A stretch of DNA of 45,485 bases from an uncultured bacterium (GCA_905215775.1 CAJMRM010000017.1:1-45485); one strand, 5' to 3'. Counted from the stretch's first letter, positions 32,552 through 41,313 are shown. The notes: generated by a model not told the origin, from the letters alone. Program-made: numbers and translations.

Positions 32552-33247
32552 CTAGTAATCAATGCCGCGGAGCTCTGCATGGCCCACGAAGGGCCTTACG
32601 ATCTCCAGGTAGGAGGTCAGCTCCTGGGCGGTGCAGCTTGTGTATACAGGATTCAGCACATTGCCGGAATCGGTGAAGTTCTGGAGAAAATACAGGGGAG
32701 CGCCTGCGATCCATGGCCCGATCTTCTGGAAATCCTCCGCGGAATGGAGTTCTCTGACCACGGTGGTCCGGAATTCATAGGGAACGGCGCCGCTTTTTAA
32801 AAATTCAATACTTTCACGAATGTTTTCCATCTGGAGGGACGATACTCCGGCTACTGCCGGATACCGTTCCTCACATGCTTTTATGTCCATGGCCACATAA
32901 TCGATGAGGCCCTTTTCACAGAGACGCTTCAGCACCTCCGGCCGGTAGCCGTTGGTATCCAGCTTGATCTGGTATCCCAGCGCCCGTACCTTCTGTATGA
33001 AATCCTCCAGGTCCGGCTGGAGCGTGGGCTCTCCGCCGGTGATGGCGGCCCCCTCCAGGATCCCTTTCCGCTTTTTAAAAAAATCCAGCACCTCCTCATC
33101 GGTAAAGGCCGCCGGAGCGTCGCTTCCCAAGAGGTCGCTGTTGTGACAGAAGGGGCAGCGGAAATTGCAGCCTCCGGTAAATATGGTTGCGGCCACATGG
33201 CCGGGAAAATCTAAAAGCGTTGTTTTCTGTAATCCGCAGATCTTCAT
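32552..33247 (-). CDS. radical SAM protein, anaerobic ribonucleotide reductase activating type (NrdG-like)
   Basis: 231 residues. The [4Fe-4S]/SAM site is C-x3-C-x2-C (C27, C31, C34 in GGCNFRCPFC). The SAM-binding GGEPTLQ motif follows, and DTNGYRPEV is present. It is longer than classic NrdG and resembles the NrdG2 group: glycyl-radical activase of class III ribonucleotide reductase. No nrdD is in the window, so the partner is inferred. ATG 33247 follows AAAGGATGGG; another ATG at 33268 is in frame. It is convergent with the proline-rich gene and divergent from the next one. Confidence 0.85.
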   Translation of the reverse strand: MKICGLQKTTLLDFPGHVAATIFTGGCNFRCPFCHNSDLLGSDAPAAFTDEEVLDFFKKRKGILEGAAITGGEPTLQPDLEDFIQKVRALGYQIKLDTNGYRPEVLKRLCEKGLIDYVAMDIKACEERYPAVAGVSSLQMENIRESIEFLKSGAVPYEFRTTVVRELHSAEDFQKIGPWIAGAPLYFLQNFTDSGNVLNPVYTSCTAQELTSYLEIVRPFVGHAELRGIDY

Positions 33248-33464
33248 AATATCCCATCCTTTCTCCATGAATATACCACTCCCCCGGCTCCATGTAAAGC
33301 GGACAGCGGCTACCGGTCCGGGCGGCTGGATACGCCATTATTTTTGTGAGAAGGCCTTCTGGGATATATTTAAAAAAATAGAAGAAAAAATGACAGCTTT
33401 CTGCTATAATTGGTATATCGGCAGAAATCATGTACAGCTTTCCGGCTGGAAGGGAGAAATTTTC

Positions 33465-33902
33465 ATGAAACATAAGGCAGTAAAAGAGCTCCTGCGGTTC
33501 GTCCTTGCCGTATTTCTGTCTGTATCAGCAGTGCTCGCCGTCAGCATTTTCATGAACGGCATGTACCTTCTGGGGATCCCCGATCCGGAGGATGTGCGGA
33601 GCATTGTGGCGGAGTATCCCGGAGTCACGGATGAGAAAAAGGAATTCACGGACCGGGAGCATGTGGAGCAGGCGGTAAAGCTCACAGGGTTTTTAAGATA
33701 CGCCCTGTTTGAGGAGCCGGTCTCCGGCGGCAGCTCCATGATCACCATTACATACGTTCTGGATGACGGCAGGACGGTTTCTGTTTCAGCTGACCGGGAG
33801 ACCGTATGGTGGAAGGGAAGACCGCGGGCCATAAAGGACAGGGAAATGTTCGTCAATCTGGCGGAGGGGATCTTCTTCCTCGAGGCGGTAAGCCGTCCGT
33901 AA
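33465..33902 (+). CDS. small membrane-anchored protein of unknown function
   Basis: 145 residues: basic N-terminus, one hydrophobic helix (FVLAVFLSVSAVLAVSIFM), then a soluble domain expected outside the membrane. The domain has alternating strands (SMITITYVLDDGRTVSVSA) and ends in an amphipathic helix. No cysteine lipobox is present. GGAAGGGAG precedes ATG 33465. A TATAAT at 33405-33410 without a clear -35 lies upstream. Not recognised. Confidence 0.7.
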   Translation: MKHKAVKELLRFVLAVFLSVSAVLAVSIFMNGMYLLGIPDPEDVRSIVAEYPGVTDEKKEFTDREHVEQAVKLTGFLRYALFEEPVSGGSSMITITYVLDDGRTVSVSADRETVWWKGRPRAIKDREMFVNLAEGIFFLEAVSRP

Positions 33903-33948
33903 GCGATGGTATGCGGTTTATTTTTGCCGGGGCTGTAAAACGAATTCC

Positions 33949-33977
33949 TTGACACCTCTTTCCGGCCCGGTTAAACT
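33949..33977 (+). promoter_or_regulatory. promoter for tadA
   Basis: TTGACA at 33949-33954, 17-base spacer, TAAACT at 33972-33977, about 34 bases before the start codon. Confidence 0.8.
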
Positions 33978-34010
33978 TATATTCAGAATCATGAATCGGG
34001 GAGACAGCGT

Positions 34011-34526
34011 ATGACACAGGAAGAAAAATATATGCGGGAGGCGGTGCGTCAGGCAAAAAAGGCGGCTGCCTTAAAGGAGGTCCCCATCGGCTGTGTGATC
34101 GTCCACGACGGAGCGATCATCGCTCGGGGCTATAACCGCCGCACCATCGATAAAAATGTCCTGGCCCATGCGGAGATCATTGCCATCCGCAAGGCCTGCA
34201 GAAAGATCGGGGACTGGAGGCTGGAGGACTGTACCATGTACGTCACCCTGGAGCCGTGCCCCATGTGCGCCGGGGCCATCGTTCAGGCCAGGATCCCCCG
34301 GGTGGTCATCGGCTGCATGAATCCAAAGGCCGGATGCGCCGGTTCTGTCCTGGACATGCTCCACGAGGACGGCTTCAACCACCAGGCAGAGGTGGAGACC
34401 GGGGTGCTGGGAGAGGAATGCTCCCGGATGATGAAGGACTTCTTCAAGGAACTGAGAGAGGAAGGAAAACGGAAAAAAACGGAGAAAACCGAAGAAATAA
34501 AGGAGGACAGCCATGCTGGTAATTAA
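34011..34526 (+). CDS. tadA: tRNA-specific adenosine deaminase TadA
   Basis: 171 residues. Deaminates A34 to inosine in tRNA-Arg(ACG). The zinc/catalytic motifs are HAE at 53-55 and PCPMC at 82-86, with E55 as the proton shuttle. The C-terminal tail is charged and lysine-rich (GKRKKTEKTEEIKED). It overlaps the following amidohydrolase gene by 14 bases, so the tail encodes that gene's ribosome site. Its place near SRP RNA, dnaX, ebfC and recR is the same as in Bacillus. Confidence 0.95.
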   Translation: MTQEEKYMREAVRQAKKAAALKEVPIGCVIVHDGAIIARGYNRRTIDKNVLAHAEIIAIRKACRKIGDWRLEDCTMYVTLEPCPMCAGAIVQARIPRVVIGCMNPKAGCAGSVLDMLHEDGFNHQAEVETGVLGEECSRMMKDFFKELREEGKRKKTEKTEEIKEDSHAGN

Positions 34527-35673
34527 AAACGGAACCCTGATCTCCATGGCCGGCATCTATAAGGAAAAATATGATGTTGCCGTGGAAGATGGGAAAATTG
34601 CGAATGTTGCGAAAGAGATCGTGCCAGGCCCGGAGGACACGGTCATCGACGCCGGGGGAAAGTTGGTGACACCAGGCTTCATCGAGCCCCACTGTCATCT
34701 GGGCGTCATTGATACCGACGGTCAGGACGGCAACGAGATGACCGGCCCCATCCACCCGGAGCTGCGGGCCATCGACGCCATTGACTTTCACTGCAGCCTG
34801 TTCGACCGGGCCCTGGAGGCCGGGGTTACCACCGTAGCCGTGGGACCAGGAAGCGGAAATATCATGGGCGGCACCTTTGCATACCTGAAGACTGCGGGGG
34901 CCACCCTGAATGAAAGGATCATGAAGGAGGAAGCGGCCTTAAAGATGGCATTGGGAGAAAATCCCAAGGTTTCCTACGGAAAAAAGGGCCAGACGCCGTC
35001 CACAAGAATGGGCTCTGCCGCTCTGATGCGTCAGGCGTTTTATAAGGCGAAGGCCTACCGGGAAAAATGGCTGGCCCATGAAGAAAAGCTGAAAAACGGA
35101 GAAGAATCCACCTTTACATACGATCTGGCCATGCACTCCCTGATGCGGGCCTTCGATGGAATGCTGGTGAAGATCCACGCCCACCAGGCCAACGATATCC
35201 TGACGGCTCTGCGGGTGGGAAAGGAGTTTGGCCTGAATCTTAGCATCGAGCACTGCACCGAGGGCTGGAAGATGATCGACGACCTGAAGGAAGCGGGCGC
35301 CCATTACATCATCGGCCCCACCGTAGGCGGAAAGAGCAAGCTGGAGGTGGCGGACAAGCGCTATGACGCCCCGGCGATCCTGGAGCGGGCCGGCGTGGAA
35401 TTTACCCTGACCACCGATTCCCATGTGATCCCCATGGAGGGCTTTTTATCCCAGGTGGCCGTGCTTATAAAGCATGGACTTACGGAGGAAACGGCCTATA
35501 AATGCGTGACCATCCGGGCGGCAAAGGCCCTGGATCTGGCCGGCGAGCTGGGATCCATCGAGCCTGGCAAGGCTGCGGATGTGGTGATCTGGGAATCCGA
35601 GCCCTTTAAGGCCGGAGGAAGACCGCGGACGGTACTCATCAACGGAAAGATCCAATACCAGGCGGAAAGCTAA
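34513..35673 (+). CDS. amidohydrolase superfamily enzyme, metal-dependent
   Basis: 386 residues of TIM-barrel amidohydrolase (imidazolonepropionase/COG1228-like). Metal ligands are visible: H60 and H62 in EPHCHLG, H222 and H224 in KIHAHQAND, H247 in IEHCTEG, and D302 in TTDSHV. The C-terminus has the family motif AGELGSIEPGKAADVVIW. The substrate is not known; candidates are cyclic amides or N-acyl compounds. ATG 34513 follows AAAGGAGGAC, within the tadA end. The next gene is a tandem paralogue with the ligands lost. Confidence 0.88.
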   Translation: MLVIKNGTLISMAGIYKEKYDVAVEDGKIANVAKEIVPGPEDTVIDAGGKLVTPGFIEPHCHLGVIDTDGQDGNEMTGPIHPELRAIDAIDFHCSLFDRALEAGVTTVAVGPGSGNIMGGTFAYLKTAGATLNERIMKEEAALKMALGENPKVSYGKKGQTPSTRMGSAALMRQAFYKAKAYREKWLAHEEKLKNGEESTFTYDLAMHSLMRAFDGMLVKIHAHQANDILTALRVGKEFGLNLSIEHCTEGWKMIDDLKEAGAHYIIGPTVGGKSKLEVADKRYDAPAILERAGVEFTLTTDSHVIPMEGFLSQVAVLIKHGLTEETAYKCVTIRAAKALDLAGELGSIEPGKAADVVIWESEPFKAGGRPRTVLINGKIQYQAES

Positions 35674-35686
35674 GGAGGTGGCAGCC

Positions 35687-36820
35687 ATGCTGATAAAAAA
35701 CTGTATGCTGATCGACGGCGCAGATATTTTTGAAGAAATGAAGGACATCCGTATCGTAAACGGAAAAATCGGAGAGGTGGCGGACTGCCTCATGCCGGAG
35801 GGGGACGAGGAGATCATCGACGCGGAGGGCGCGCTGGTGACTCCCGGTATCGTGGAGCCCAGCTGCCAGGTGGGCGTCAACAGCCAGATCCACAGATTTG
35901 AGGAAAATGACGCCAATGAAGAAGGCCCCATTGCTCCGGAGCTGCGGGCCTACGATGCCCTGAATTTTGAGGACGAGGGCTTTTCCATGGCCCTGCGGGC
36001 CGGAGTGACCACTGTGGTGACAGGACCAGGAAACGGAAACCTCATCGGAGGCACCTGCGCGGCCCTAAAGACCGCCGGGGCGTCCAGGGAAAAACGGATC
36101 ATAAAGCCCGAGGCAGCTTACCGTTTTGTGTTCACCAGCGGGCCAAGGAAACGGTACGGCGGAAAGAACCGGGCGCCCCAGACGAGACTGGCTTCTGCGG
36201 CCATGATCCGGGATATTCTTTTTAAGGCAAGAGAATATGCCAGAAAGGAAAAGGCGGGCGAAAGCCAGGAGTTCAGACTGGAGCTGGCAGCTCTTTCCAG
36301 AGTGTTCGACGGGATGCCGGTGCAGATGGCGGCCATGAAGGCCAACGATATGGAAACGGCGGTGCGCATCGGCGAGGAGTTCGGGCTGAACTATGTGCTG
36401 ACCATGGCCTATGACGCCTCCCAGGTGATCCGGGATCTGGACAGAAGGGACCTCCGTTTCATCATCGGTCCCCTTTATGGAACCAGCTTTTCTATGGAAG
36501 AGAAGGGAAAATCCCTGTCCCTGGGGGCAGAGCTGGAGAAGGAGGGCGTCCATGCGGCCATCTCCACCGGCCATCCGGAGATGAATCTGGAGATCTTAAG
36601 TACCCAGCTGATCCTTATGACTGACCGGGGCTTAAGCCGGAAGGAGGCCATCAAAGGAGTGACGGCCTATCCGGCGGAGTACATGGGAATCTCTTCCAGA
36701 GTGGGAACCCTGGAGCCTGGAAAGGATGCAGACCTGGTGATCTGGGATGGAGATCCCCTGGAGTATGACGGCGGCGTGAAGCGCATGTTCATCGACGGAG
36801 AGGAGATCGCCCTTTCCTAA
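35687..36820 (+). CDS. amidohydrolase-like protein lacking metal ligands (probable pseudoenzyme)
   Basis: 377 residues aligning end to end with the preceding protein (shared GVTTV, GPG-GN, RAY/AID-type motifs, KAND/QAND, GTLEPGKDADLVIW). Every metal ligand is changed. H-x-H becomes S59-C-Q61 (EPSCQVG), H-A-H becomes A215-A-M217, IEHC becomes TMAYD and the catalytic TTDSH becomes STGHP. It therefore should not hydrolyse by the usual mechanism. Intact length, good AAGGAGGTG at 35672-35680 and low divergence elsewhere argue that it is a maintained protein, perhaps a subunit or regulator of its neighbour. ATG 35687 is preferred over GTG 35678. Confidence 0.87.
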   Translation: MLIKNCMLIDGADIFEEMKDIRIVNGKIGEVADCLMPEGDEEIIDAEGALVTPGIVEPSCQVGVNSQIHRFEENDANEEGPIAPELRAYDALNFEDEGFSMALRAGVTTVVTGPGNGNLIGGTCAALKTAGASREKRIIKPEAAYRFVFTSGPRKRYGGKNRAPQTRLASAAMIRDILFKAREYARKEKAGESQEFRLELAALSRVFDGMPVQMAAMKANDMETAVRIGEEFGLNYVLTMAYDASQVIRDLDRRDLRFIIGPLYGTSFSMEEKGKSLSLGAELEKEGVHAAISTGHPEMNLEILSTQLILMTDRGLSRKEAIKGVTAYPAEYMGISSRVGTLEPGKDADLVIWDGDPLEYDGGVKRMFIDGEEIALS

Positions 36821-36829
36821 CCCTTTTTC

Positions 36830-36864
36830 CTGCGGCCGGTCCGCCGCATCGTTTTCCTTTTTTA
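36830..36864 (+). terminator. terminator of the amidohydrolase pair
   Basis: TGCGGC (36831-36836) and GCCGCA (36843-36848) form a stem, followed by a T-rich tract ending in six T. Confidence 0.75.
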
Positions 36865-36932
36865 TGATGAAGGGCAGGGTGCGGAACACGGGAAGGACCC
36901 GTTGGGGAGGAAGACGAAAACCGAGGGAATGC

Positions 36933-36961
36933 TTGACAAAACCACGGCTTCCATGTATACT
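36933..36961 (+). promoter_or_regulatory. promoter for SRP RNA
   Basis: TTGACA at 36933-36938, 17-base spacer, TATACT at 36956-36961; near-consensus, as expected for a stable RNA. Start expected at about 36968-36970. Confidence 0.88.
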
Positions 36962-36969
36962 TAACTGGT

Positions 36970-37231
36970 CCGCACAGCCGGGGAGTCAGCGGTGCCCTGT
37001 ACCTGCAATCCGCTAGAGCAGGGGTGATGTTCTGCCCCGGGTGTTTCACTGTGAAGCTGCCCCTGGTAAGAGGCGTTGACGTTTTGGTCTTACGCAATGG
37101 GAATCTCTGAACCGTGTCAGGGCAGGAATGCAGCAGCACTAAGGGGAACCTCTCATGTGCCGTGAGGGAGCCGGGACTGAGCAGGCTGCCAGGGTAACGT
37201 TTATGGTGAGCATTCAAAGCAGAACGTGCGG
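36970..37231 (+). ncRNA. ffs: signal recognition particle RNA, large (Bacillus/Clostridium) type
   Basis: About 262 nt. The 5' CCGCAC (36970-36975) pairs with 3' GTGCGG (37226-37231) to close the RNA. The Alu-domain 5' loop reads GGTGCCCTGTACCTGCAAT (36991-37009). The Ffh-binding helix 8 is GTCAGGGCAGGAATGCAGCA (37116-37135), followed by CACTAA. Gene order tadA - SRP RNA - (pfk) - dnaX - ebfC - recR agrees with the Bacillus arrangement. Ends are estimated to a few bases. Confidence 0.93.
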
Positions 37232-37253
37232 ATAAAAGATATAATTAGGCCTG

Positions 37254-37290
37254 AAGGGGGTGCGGTGTTGAAAAACGCCGTGCCCTCTTT
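37254..37290 (+). terminator. terminator of SRP RNA
   Basis: GGGGGTGCGGTGTT pairs (with G-U wobbles) with AACGCCGTGCCCTC around GAAA, followed by TTT. The T-run is short. Confidence 0.6.
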
Positions 37291-37407
37291 CGCGTATACG
37301 GGCGGAACAAAAATCGCAGCAGTCCGGCCATGTATTTTCTTGCCTGCCTGCGGCGGACAGAGGACGCCGGGCGGCTGCCCGATGGAGATCTGCCGCTAAA
37401 ATTCTTC

Positions 37408-37436
37408 TTGCCCCCATGTTTCCTTTGTATTATAAT
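37408..37436 (+). promoter_or_regulatory. promoter for second phosphofructokinase gene
   Basis: TTGCCC at 37408-37413, 17-base spacer, TATAAT at 37431-37436. Confidence 0.6.
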
Positions 37437-37503
37437 GACATAATGGACGACGTATACCTGTTTGACCCGTAACCGTCAGAATAAAACAGAAAGGGTGGAT
37501 CAT

Positions 37504-38589
37504 ATGAAACGAGTCGGTTTTCTTACGAGCGGCGGCGACTGCCAGGCATTAAACGCTACCATGCGCGGCGTGGCCAAGGGCCTGTACCAGATCTATCAGG
37601 ATGAGGTGGAGATCATTGGATTCGAAGACGGCTACAAAGGACTTATGTACGCCAATTACCGTATGATGAAACGCTCCGACTTCTCTGGGATCCTGACCAA
37701 AGGCGGCACCATGCTGGGAACCTCCAGACAGCCCTTTAAAAAGATGCGGGTTCCGGACGAAAACGGGCTGGACAAGGTGGAGCTGATGAAGCACACGTAC
37801 TATAAGCTGAAGCTGGACGCACTGGTGGTCCTGGGAGGAAACGGGAGCCAGAAAACGGCCAATCTCCTAAGCCGGGAGGGCCTAAATGTGGTGGGGCTTC
37901 CAAAGACCATTGACAACGACCTTTGGGGGACGGATATGACCTTCGGCTTCCAGAGCGCCGTGGATATTGCCACCAACGCCATTGACTGCATCCATACCAC
38001 TGCCTCCTCCCATGGACGGGTATTTATTGTAGAGATCATGGGACATAAAGTGGGCTGGCTGACGCTTCACGCCGGCATCGCAGGCGGAGCCGATATCATT
38101 CTGCTTCCGGAGATTCCCTATGATCTGGACGCTGTGGTAAAAAAGATCCAGGAGAGGACCAGAGGCGGCAGCCGCTTCTCGATCCTGGCCGTGGCAGAGG
38201 GAGCCATATCCAAAGAAGAAGCGGCCATGTCCAAAAAGGAATATAAGAAAAAGCTGGAAGAACGGGCGCAGAAATATCAGTCTGTGGCCTATGAGATCGG
38301 CGCAAGGATCCAGGAAATGACCGGACAGGAGATCCGGGTCACGGTTCCGGGCCATATGCAGAGGGGCGGCGCTCCGGTGCCCTTTGACCGGGTGCTTTCG
38401 TCCAGGATCGGCGCCCATGCGGCGGATATGATCGACCGGGGAGATTTTGGAAAGCTGGTGGTCGTGAAGAATAACGTGATCACGGATATTCCCCTGGAAG
38501 AGAGCGCCGGAAAATTGAAATATGTGGACCCCCAGTCGGATATCATTAAAGAGGCAAGGCTTCTGGGGATCAGCTTCGGAGATAAATAA
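37504..38589 (+). CDS. 6-phosphofructokinase, predicted ATP-dependent
   Basis: 361 residues. The donor loop is GGNGS at residues 111-115: Gly at the fourth-position residue is the ATP-type mark, although the usual Asp before it is Asn. The catalytic loop is PKTIDNDL at 133-140, with a Lys more often seen in PPi enzymes, and MGHKVGWL lies at 179-186. Mixed features of this kind (Gly plus Lys) are known in some ATP-PFKs of actinobacteria, so ATP use is likely but not certain. ATG 37504 follows AAAGGGTGG; an in-frame ATG at 37462 lacks a ribosome site. It is followed by dnaX after three bases, so the two may be co-transcribed. Confidence 0.9.
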   Translation: MKRVGFLTSGGDCQALNATMRGVAKGLYQIYQDEVEIIGFEDGYKGLMYANYRMMKRSDFSGILTKGGTMLGTSRQPFKKMRVPDENGLDKVELMKHTYYKLKLDALVVLGGNGSQKTANLLSREGLNVVGLPKTIDNDLWGTDMTFGFQSAVDIATNAIDCIHTTASSHGRVFIVEIMGHKVGWLTLHAGIAGGADIILLPEIPYDLDAVVKKIQERTRGGSRFSILAVAEGAISKEEAAMSKKEYKKKLEERAQKYQSVAYEIGARIQEMTGQEIRVTVPGHMQRGGAPVPFDRVLSSRIGAHAADMIDRGDFGKLVVVKNNVITDIPLEESAGKLKYVDPQSDIIKEARLLGISFGDK

Positions 38590-38592
38590 GAG

Positions 38593-40212
38593 ATGTCATA
38601 TACAGCGCTTTACAGGAAATGGCGGCCCCAGGTTTTCGGGGATGTGAAAGGCCAGGACCATATCGTTACAACCTTACAGAATCAGATCCGGTCGGAGCGG
38701 ATCGGCCACGCCTATCTGTTCTGCGGGACCCGGGGAACGGGAAAGACCTCTGTGGCCAAGATTTTTGCCAGGGCGGTCAACTGTGAGCATCCGGTGGATG
38801 GCAGTCCCTGCGGGGAGTGCCCGAGCTGCCAGCAGATCCAGGCAGGCGCGTCCTTAAACGTGGTGGAGATCGACGCGGCCTCCAACAACGGCGTGGAAAA
38901 TATCCGGGAGATCCGGGAGCAGGTCCAGTACCCGCCCACCGAAGGCAGATACCGGGTCTATATCATCGACGAGGTGCATATGCTGTCCACCGGCGCCTTT
39001 AACGCTCTGCTTAAGACGCTGGAGGAGCCGCCGTCCTATGTGATCTTTATTCTGGCCACCACGGAGGTCCATAAGATCCCGATCACGGTGCTTTCCCGGT
39101 GCCAGAGGTACGATTTCCGGCGGATCACCGTGGATACCATTGCGGACCGTCTGAAGGAGCTGACGGATGCGGAGGGCATGGCGGTGGAGGACCGGGCCCT
39201 GCGGTATGTGGCCAAGGCCGGGGACGGCTCCATGCGTGACGCGCTGAGCCTTCTGGACCAGTGCGCAGCCTTCCACTATGGGGAGACCCTTACCTATGAA
39301 AATGTGCTGGATGTGCTGGGAGCCGTGGACAACCGGGTATTCCGGGAGCTGTTTTGCGCCCTCAGAAACGGACAGACAAAGGAATGTATCTTAAAGCTGG
39401 AGGAAATGGTGATCCAGGGCCGGGAGCTTTCCCAGTTTGTGGCGGATTTCATCTGGTTCCTGCGGAATCTTCTTCTCTTAAAGACGGCCGGCGAGGGAGA
39501 GGAGCTTCTGGATATGTCCGAGGACAATCTGAAGCAGCTCAGGGAAGACGCGGCTCTGGCCGATGAAAATGTGCTGATGCGGTATATCCGGGTGTTCTCT
39601 GAGGTACTGAACCAGATCCGCTTTGCAGCCCAGAAGCGGGTTCTTGTGGAGCTGGCGTTTATCCGGCTGACGAAGCCCGAGATGGAGCAGTCCATGGATG
39701 CGGTGCTGGAGCGTCTGGAACGGCTGGAGCGCCAGATGGAGGAAGGGATCCCGGCGGCTCCGTGGCCTGGAAGCCCGATGGGGGATGGAAGCCAGCCGGC
39801 GGTCCTCCAGACAGTGCAGCCCACGGCCCCGGTCCAGGGAAATGCGGAGCCGGAGCCCAGAACGGTGACGCTTCCCAAAGCCCAGCTGGAGGATCTGAAC
39901 CTGATCCGGAATGAGTGGGGAAAGATCGTCCGGGAGATGGGGATGTCCATAAGGCCCAGCTTTCGTGAGACAGTGGTGGAGCCGGCAGGCGACAGCTGCC
40001 TGTGCATCGTCTTTAACGATGCCATGAATTTCAGTATGGGAAGCCGTCCCAGCATCCTCGGGGATCTGGAGCGTCATGTGGAGGAGGCCTATGGACGGTC
40101 CATTTATTTTAAGGCGCGTCTCAGGGAAAGCGGCGAGCGTCTGGATACCAGGTATATCACGGACGAGGAGCTTAGGGAGAATATCCACATGGATATTACC
40201 TTCGAGGATTAA
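38593..40212 (+). CDS. dnaX: DNA polymerase III subunit gamma/tau
   Basis: 539 residues of the clamp-loader motor. Walker A GTRGTGKT at 45-52, zinc cysteines C64, C73, C76 and C79, DEVH at 126-129, SRC sensor at 168-170. The AAA+ core is followed by a collar domain and a divergent C-terminal tau-like domain that would contact the polymerase. It starts at ATG 38593, three bases after the phosphofructokinase stop, with no strong ribosome site, implying coupling. Confidence 0.96.
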   Translation: MSYTALYRKWRPQVFGDVKGQDHIVTTLQNQIRSERIGHAYLFCGTRGTGKTSVAKIFARAVNCEHPVDGSPCGECPSCQQIQAGASLNVVEIDAASNNGVENIREIREQVQYPPTEGRYRVYIIDEVHMLSTGAFNALLKTLEEPPSYVIFILATTEVHKIPITVLSRCQRYDFRRITVDTIADRLKELTDAEGMAVEDRALRYVAKAGDGSMRDALSLLDQCAAFHYGETLTYENVLDVLGAVDNRVFRELFCALRNGQTKECILKLEEMVIQGRELSQFVADFIWFLRNLLLLKTAGEGEELLDMSEDNLKQLREDAALADENVLMRYIRVFSEVLNQIRFAAQKRVLVELAFIRLTKPEMEQSMDAVLERLERLERQMEEGIPAAPWPGSPMGDGSQPAVLQTVQPTAPVQGNAEPEPRTVTLPKAQLEDLNLIRNEWGKIVREMGMSIRPSFRETVVEPAGDSCLCIVFNDAMNFSMGSRPSILGDLERHVEEAYGRSIYFKARLRESGERLDTRYITDEELRENIHMDITFED

Positions 40213-40326
40213 GGGCCGGGCTCCGGCAGCCTGACAGGGGGAGAATCTGGCCGGGCAATAAAGTATGAAAATAAGCAAAAATATAAATAAACAGAAAAAT
40301 AGAAAATTATTCAGGAGGACATGATC

Positions 40327-40677
40327 ATGGCGAAACGCGGTGGTTTTCCGGGCGGAATGCCCGGCAATATGACAAATTTAATGAAACAGGCCCAGAGGAT
40401 GCAGCGTCAGATGGAGGAGAAGACCAAAGAGCTGGAGGAAAAAGAGTATACGGCAGCAGCCGGCGGCGGAGCCGTGACAGTGACCGTTTCCGGTAAAAAG
40501 GAAGTGGTATCTGTGAAGATCTCCCCGGAAGCGGTGGATCCCGATGATGTGGAGATGCTGGAGGACATGATCGTGGCGGCAGCCAACGAGGCCTTCCATC
40601 AGATGGAGGAAGCGTCCAGCGCCGTGATGGCAGAGCTGACCGGCGGCCTTGGCGGCTTAGGAGGTCTTTCTTTCTAA
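40327..40677 (+). CDS. ebfC: YbaB/EbfC nucleoid-associated protein
   Basis: 116 residues; dimeric DNA-binding protein of the YbaB/EbfC family. Family motifs: Gly-rich N-terminus (GGFPGGMPG), QAQRMQRQMEE helix, and the core GAVTVTVSGKKEVVSVKISPEAVDPDD. ATG 40327 is eight bases after AGGAGG; ATG 40321 is closer than usual. Position between dnaX and recR is conserved in most bacteria. Confidence 0.94.
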   Translation: MAKRGGFPGGMPGNMTNLMKQAQRMQRQMEEKTKELEEKEYTAAAGGGAVTVTVSGKKEVVSVKISPEAVDPDDVEMLEDMIVAAANEAFHQMEEASSAVMAELTGGLGGLGGLSF

Positions 40678-40678
40678 T

Positions 40679-41275
40679 ATGGACTATTACAGCAGTCAGA
40701 TCTCAAAACTGATCGAGGAATTGTCAAAGCTGCCCGGAATCGGGAATAAAACGGCCCAGCGTCTGGCTTTCCATATCATCAATATGCCGGAGGAGCAGGT
40801 GGAGCGGCTTTCCGGAGCCATCCGGGACGCCAAGCACAACGTCCGTTACTGCCGGGAGTGCTATACCTTAACGGACCAGGAACTCTGCCCCATCTGTAAG
40901 AGTCCATCCAGGGATCACAGTGTGATCATGGTGGTGGAGAATCCCAGGGACCTGGCAGCCTACGAAAAAACAGGAAAGTTTGAAGGTGTTTACCATGTGC
41001 TCCATGGAGCCATTTCCCCGATGCTGGGCATCGGTCCGGGGGACATTAAGCTGAAGGAGCTGATGACCCGGCTCCAGAAGGATGTGAGGGAAGTGATCAT
41101 TGCGACCAACTCAAGCCTGGAGGGGGAGACCACGGCCATGTATATCAGCAAGCTGATCAAACCCACAGGGATCAAGGTCACCAGGATCGCCAGCGGCGTG
41201 CCGGTGGGCGGAGATCTGGAATATATCGACGAGGTGACGCTTTTACGTGCGCTGGAGGGCCGTGTGGAGCTTTAG
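40679..41275 (+). CDS. recR: recombination protein RecR
   Basis: 198 residues, involved in RecF-pathway recombinational repair. The N-terminal HhH is LPGIGNKTAQRLAFHI. Zinc ligands are C58, C61, C70 and C73, followed by the TOPRIM domain (VVENPRDLAAYEKT) and a C-terminal Walker-like region with ASGVPVGGDLEYID. It starts one base after the ebfC stop; AGGAGG lies within the end of ebfC. Confidence 0.96.
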   Translation: MDYYSSQISKLIEELSKLPGIGNKTAQRLAFHIINMPEEQVERLSGAIRDAKHNVRYCRECYTLTDQELCPICKSPSRDHSVIMVVENPRDLAAYEKTGKFEGVYHVLHGAISPMLGIGPGDIKLKELMTRLQKDVREVIIATNSSLEGETTAMYISKLIKPTGIKVTRIASGVPVGGDLEYIDEVTLLRALEGRVEL

Positions 41276-41313
41276 GCGGAAGGCGGCCGAGGAATTTAGG
41301 AGATGCAAAAGAA

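Noticed and set aside
35687..36820. Pseudogene call for the second amidohydrolase
   Set aside because: The frame is intact, has a strong ribosome site and aligns full length; only the catalytic ligands are lost, so pseudoenzyme fits better.
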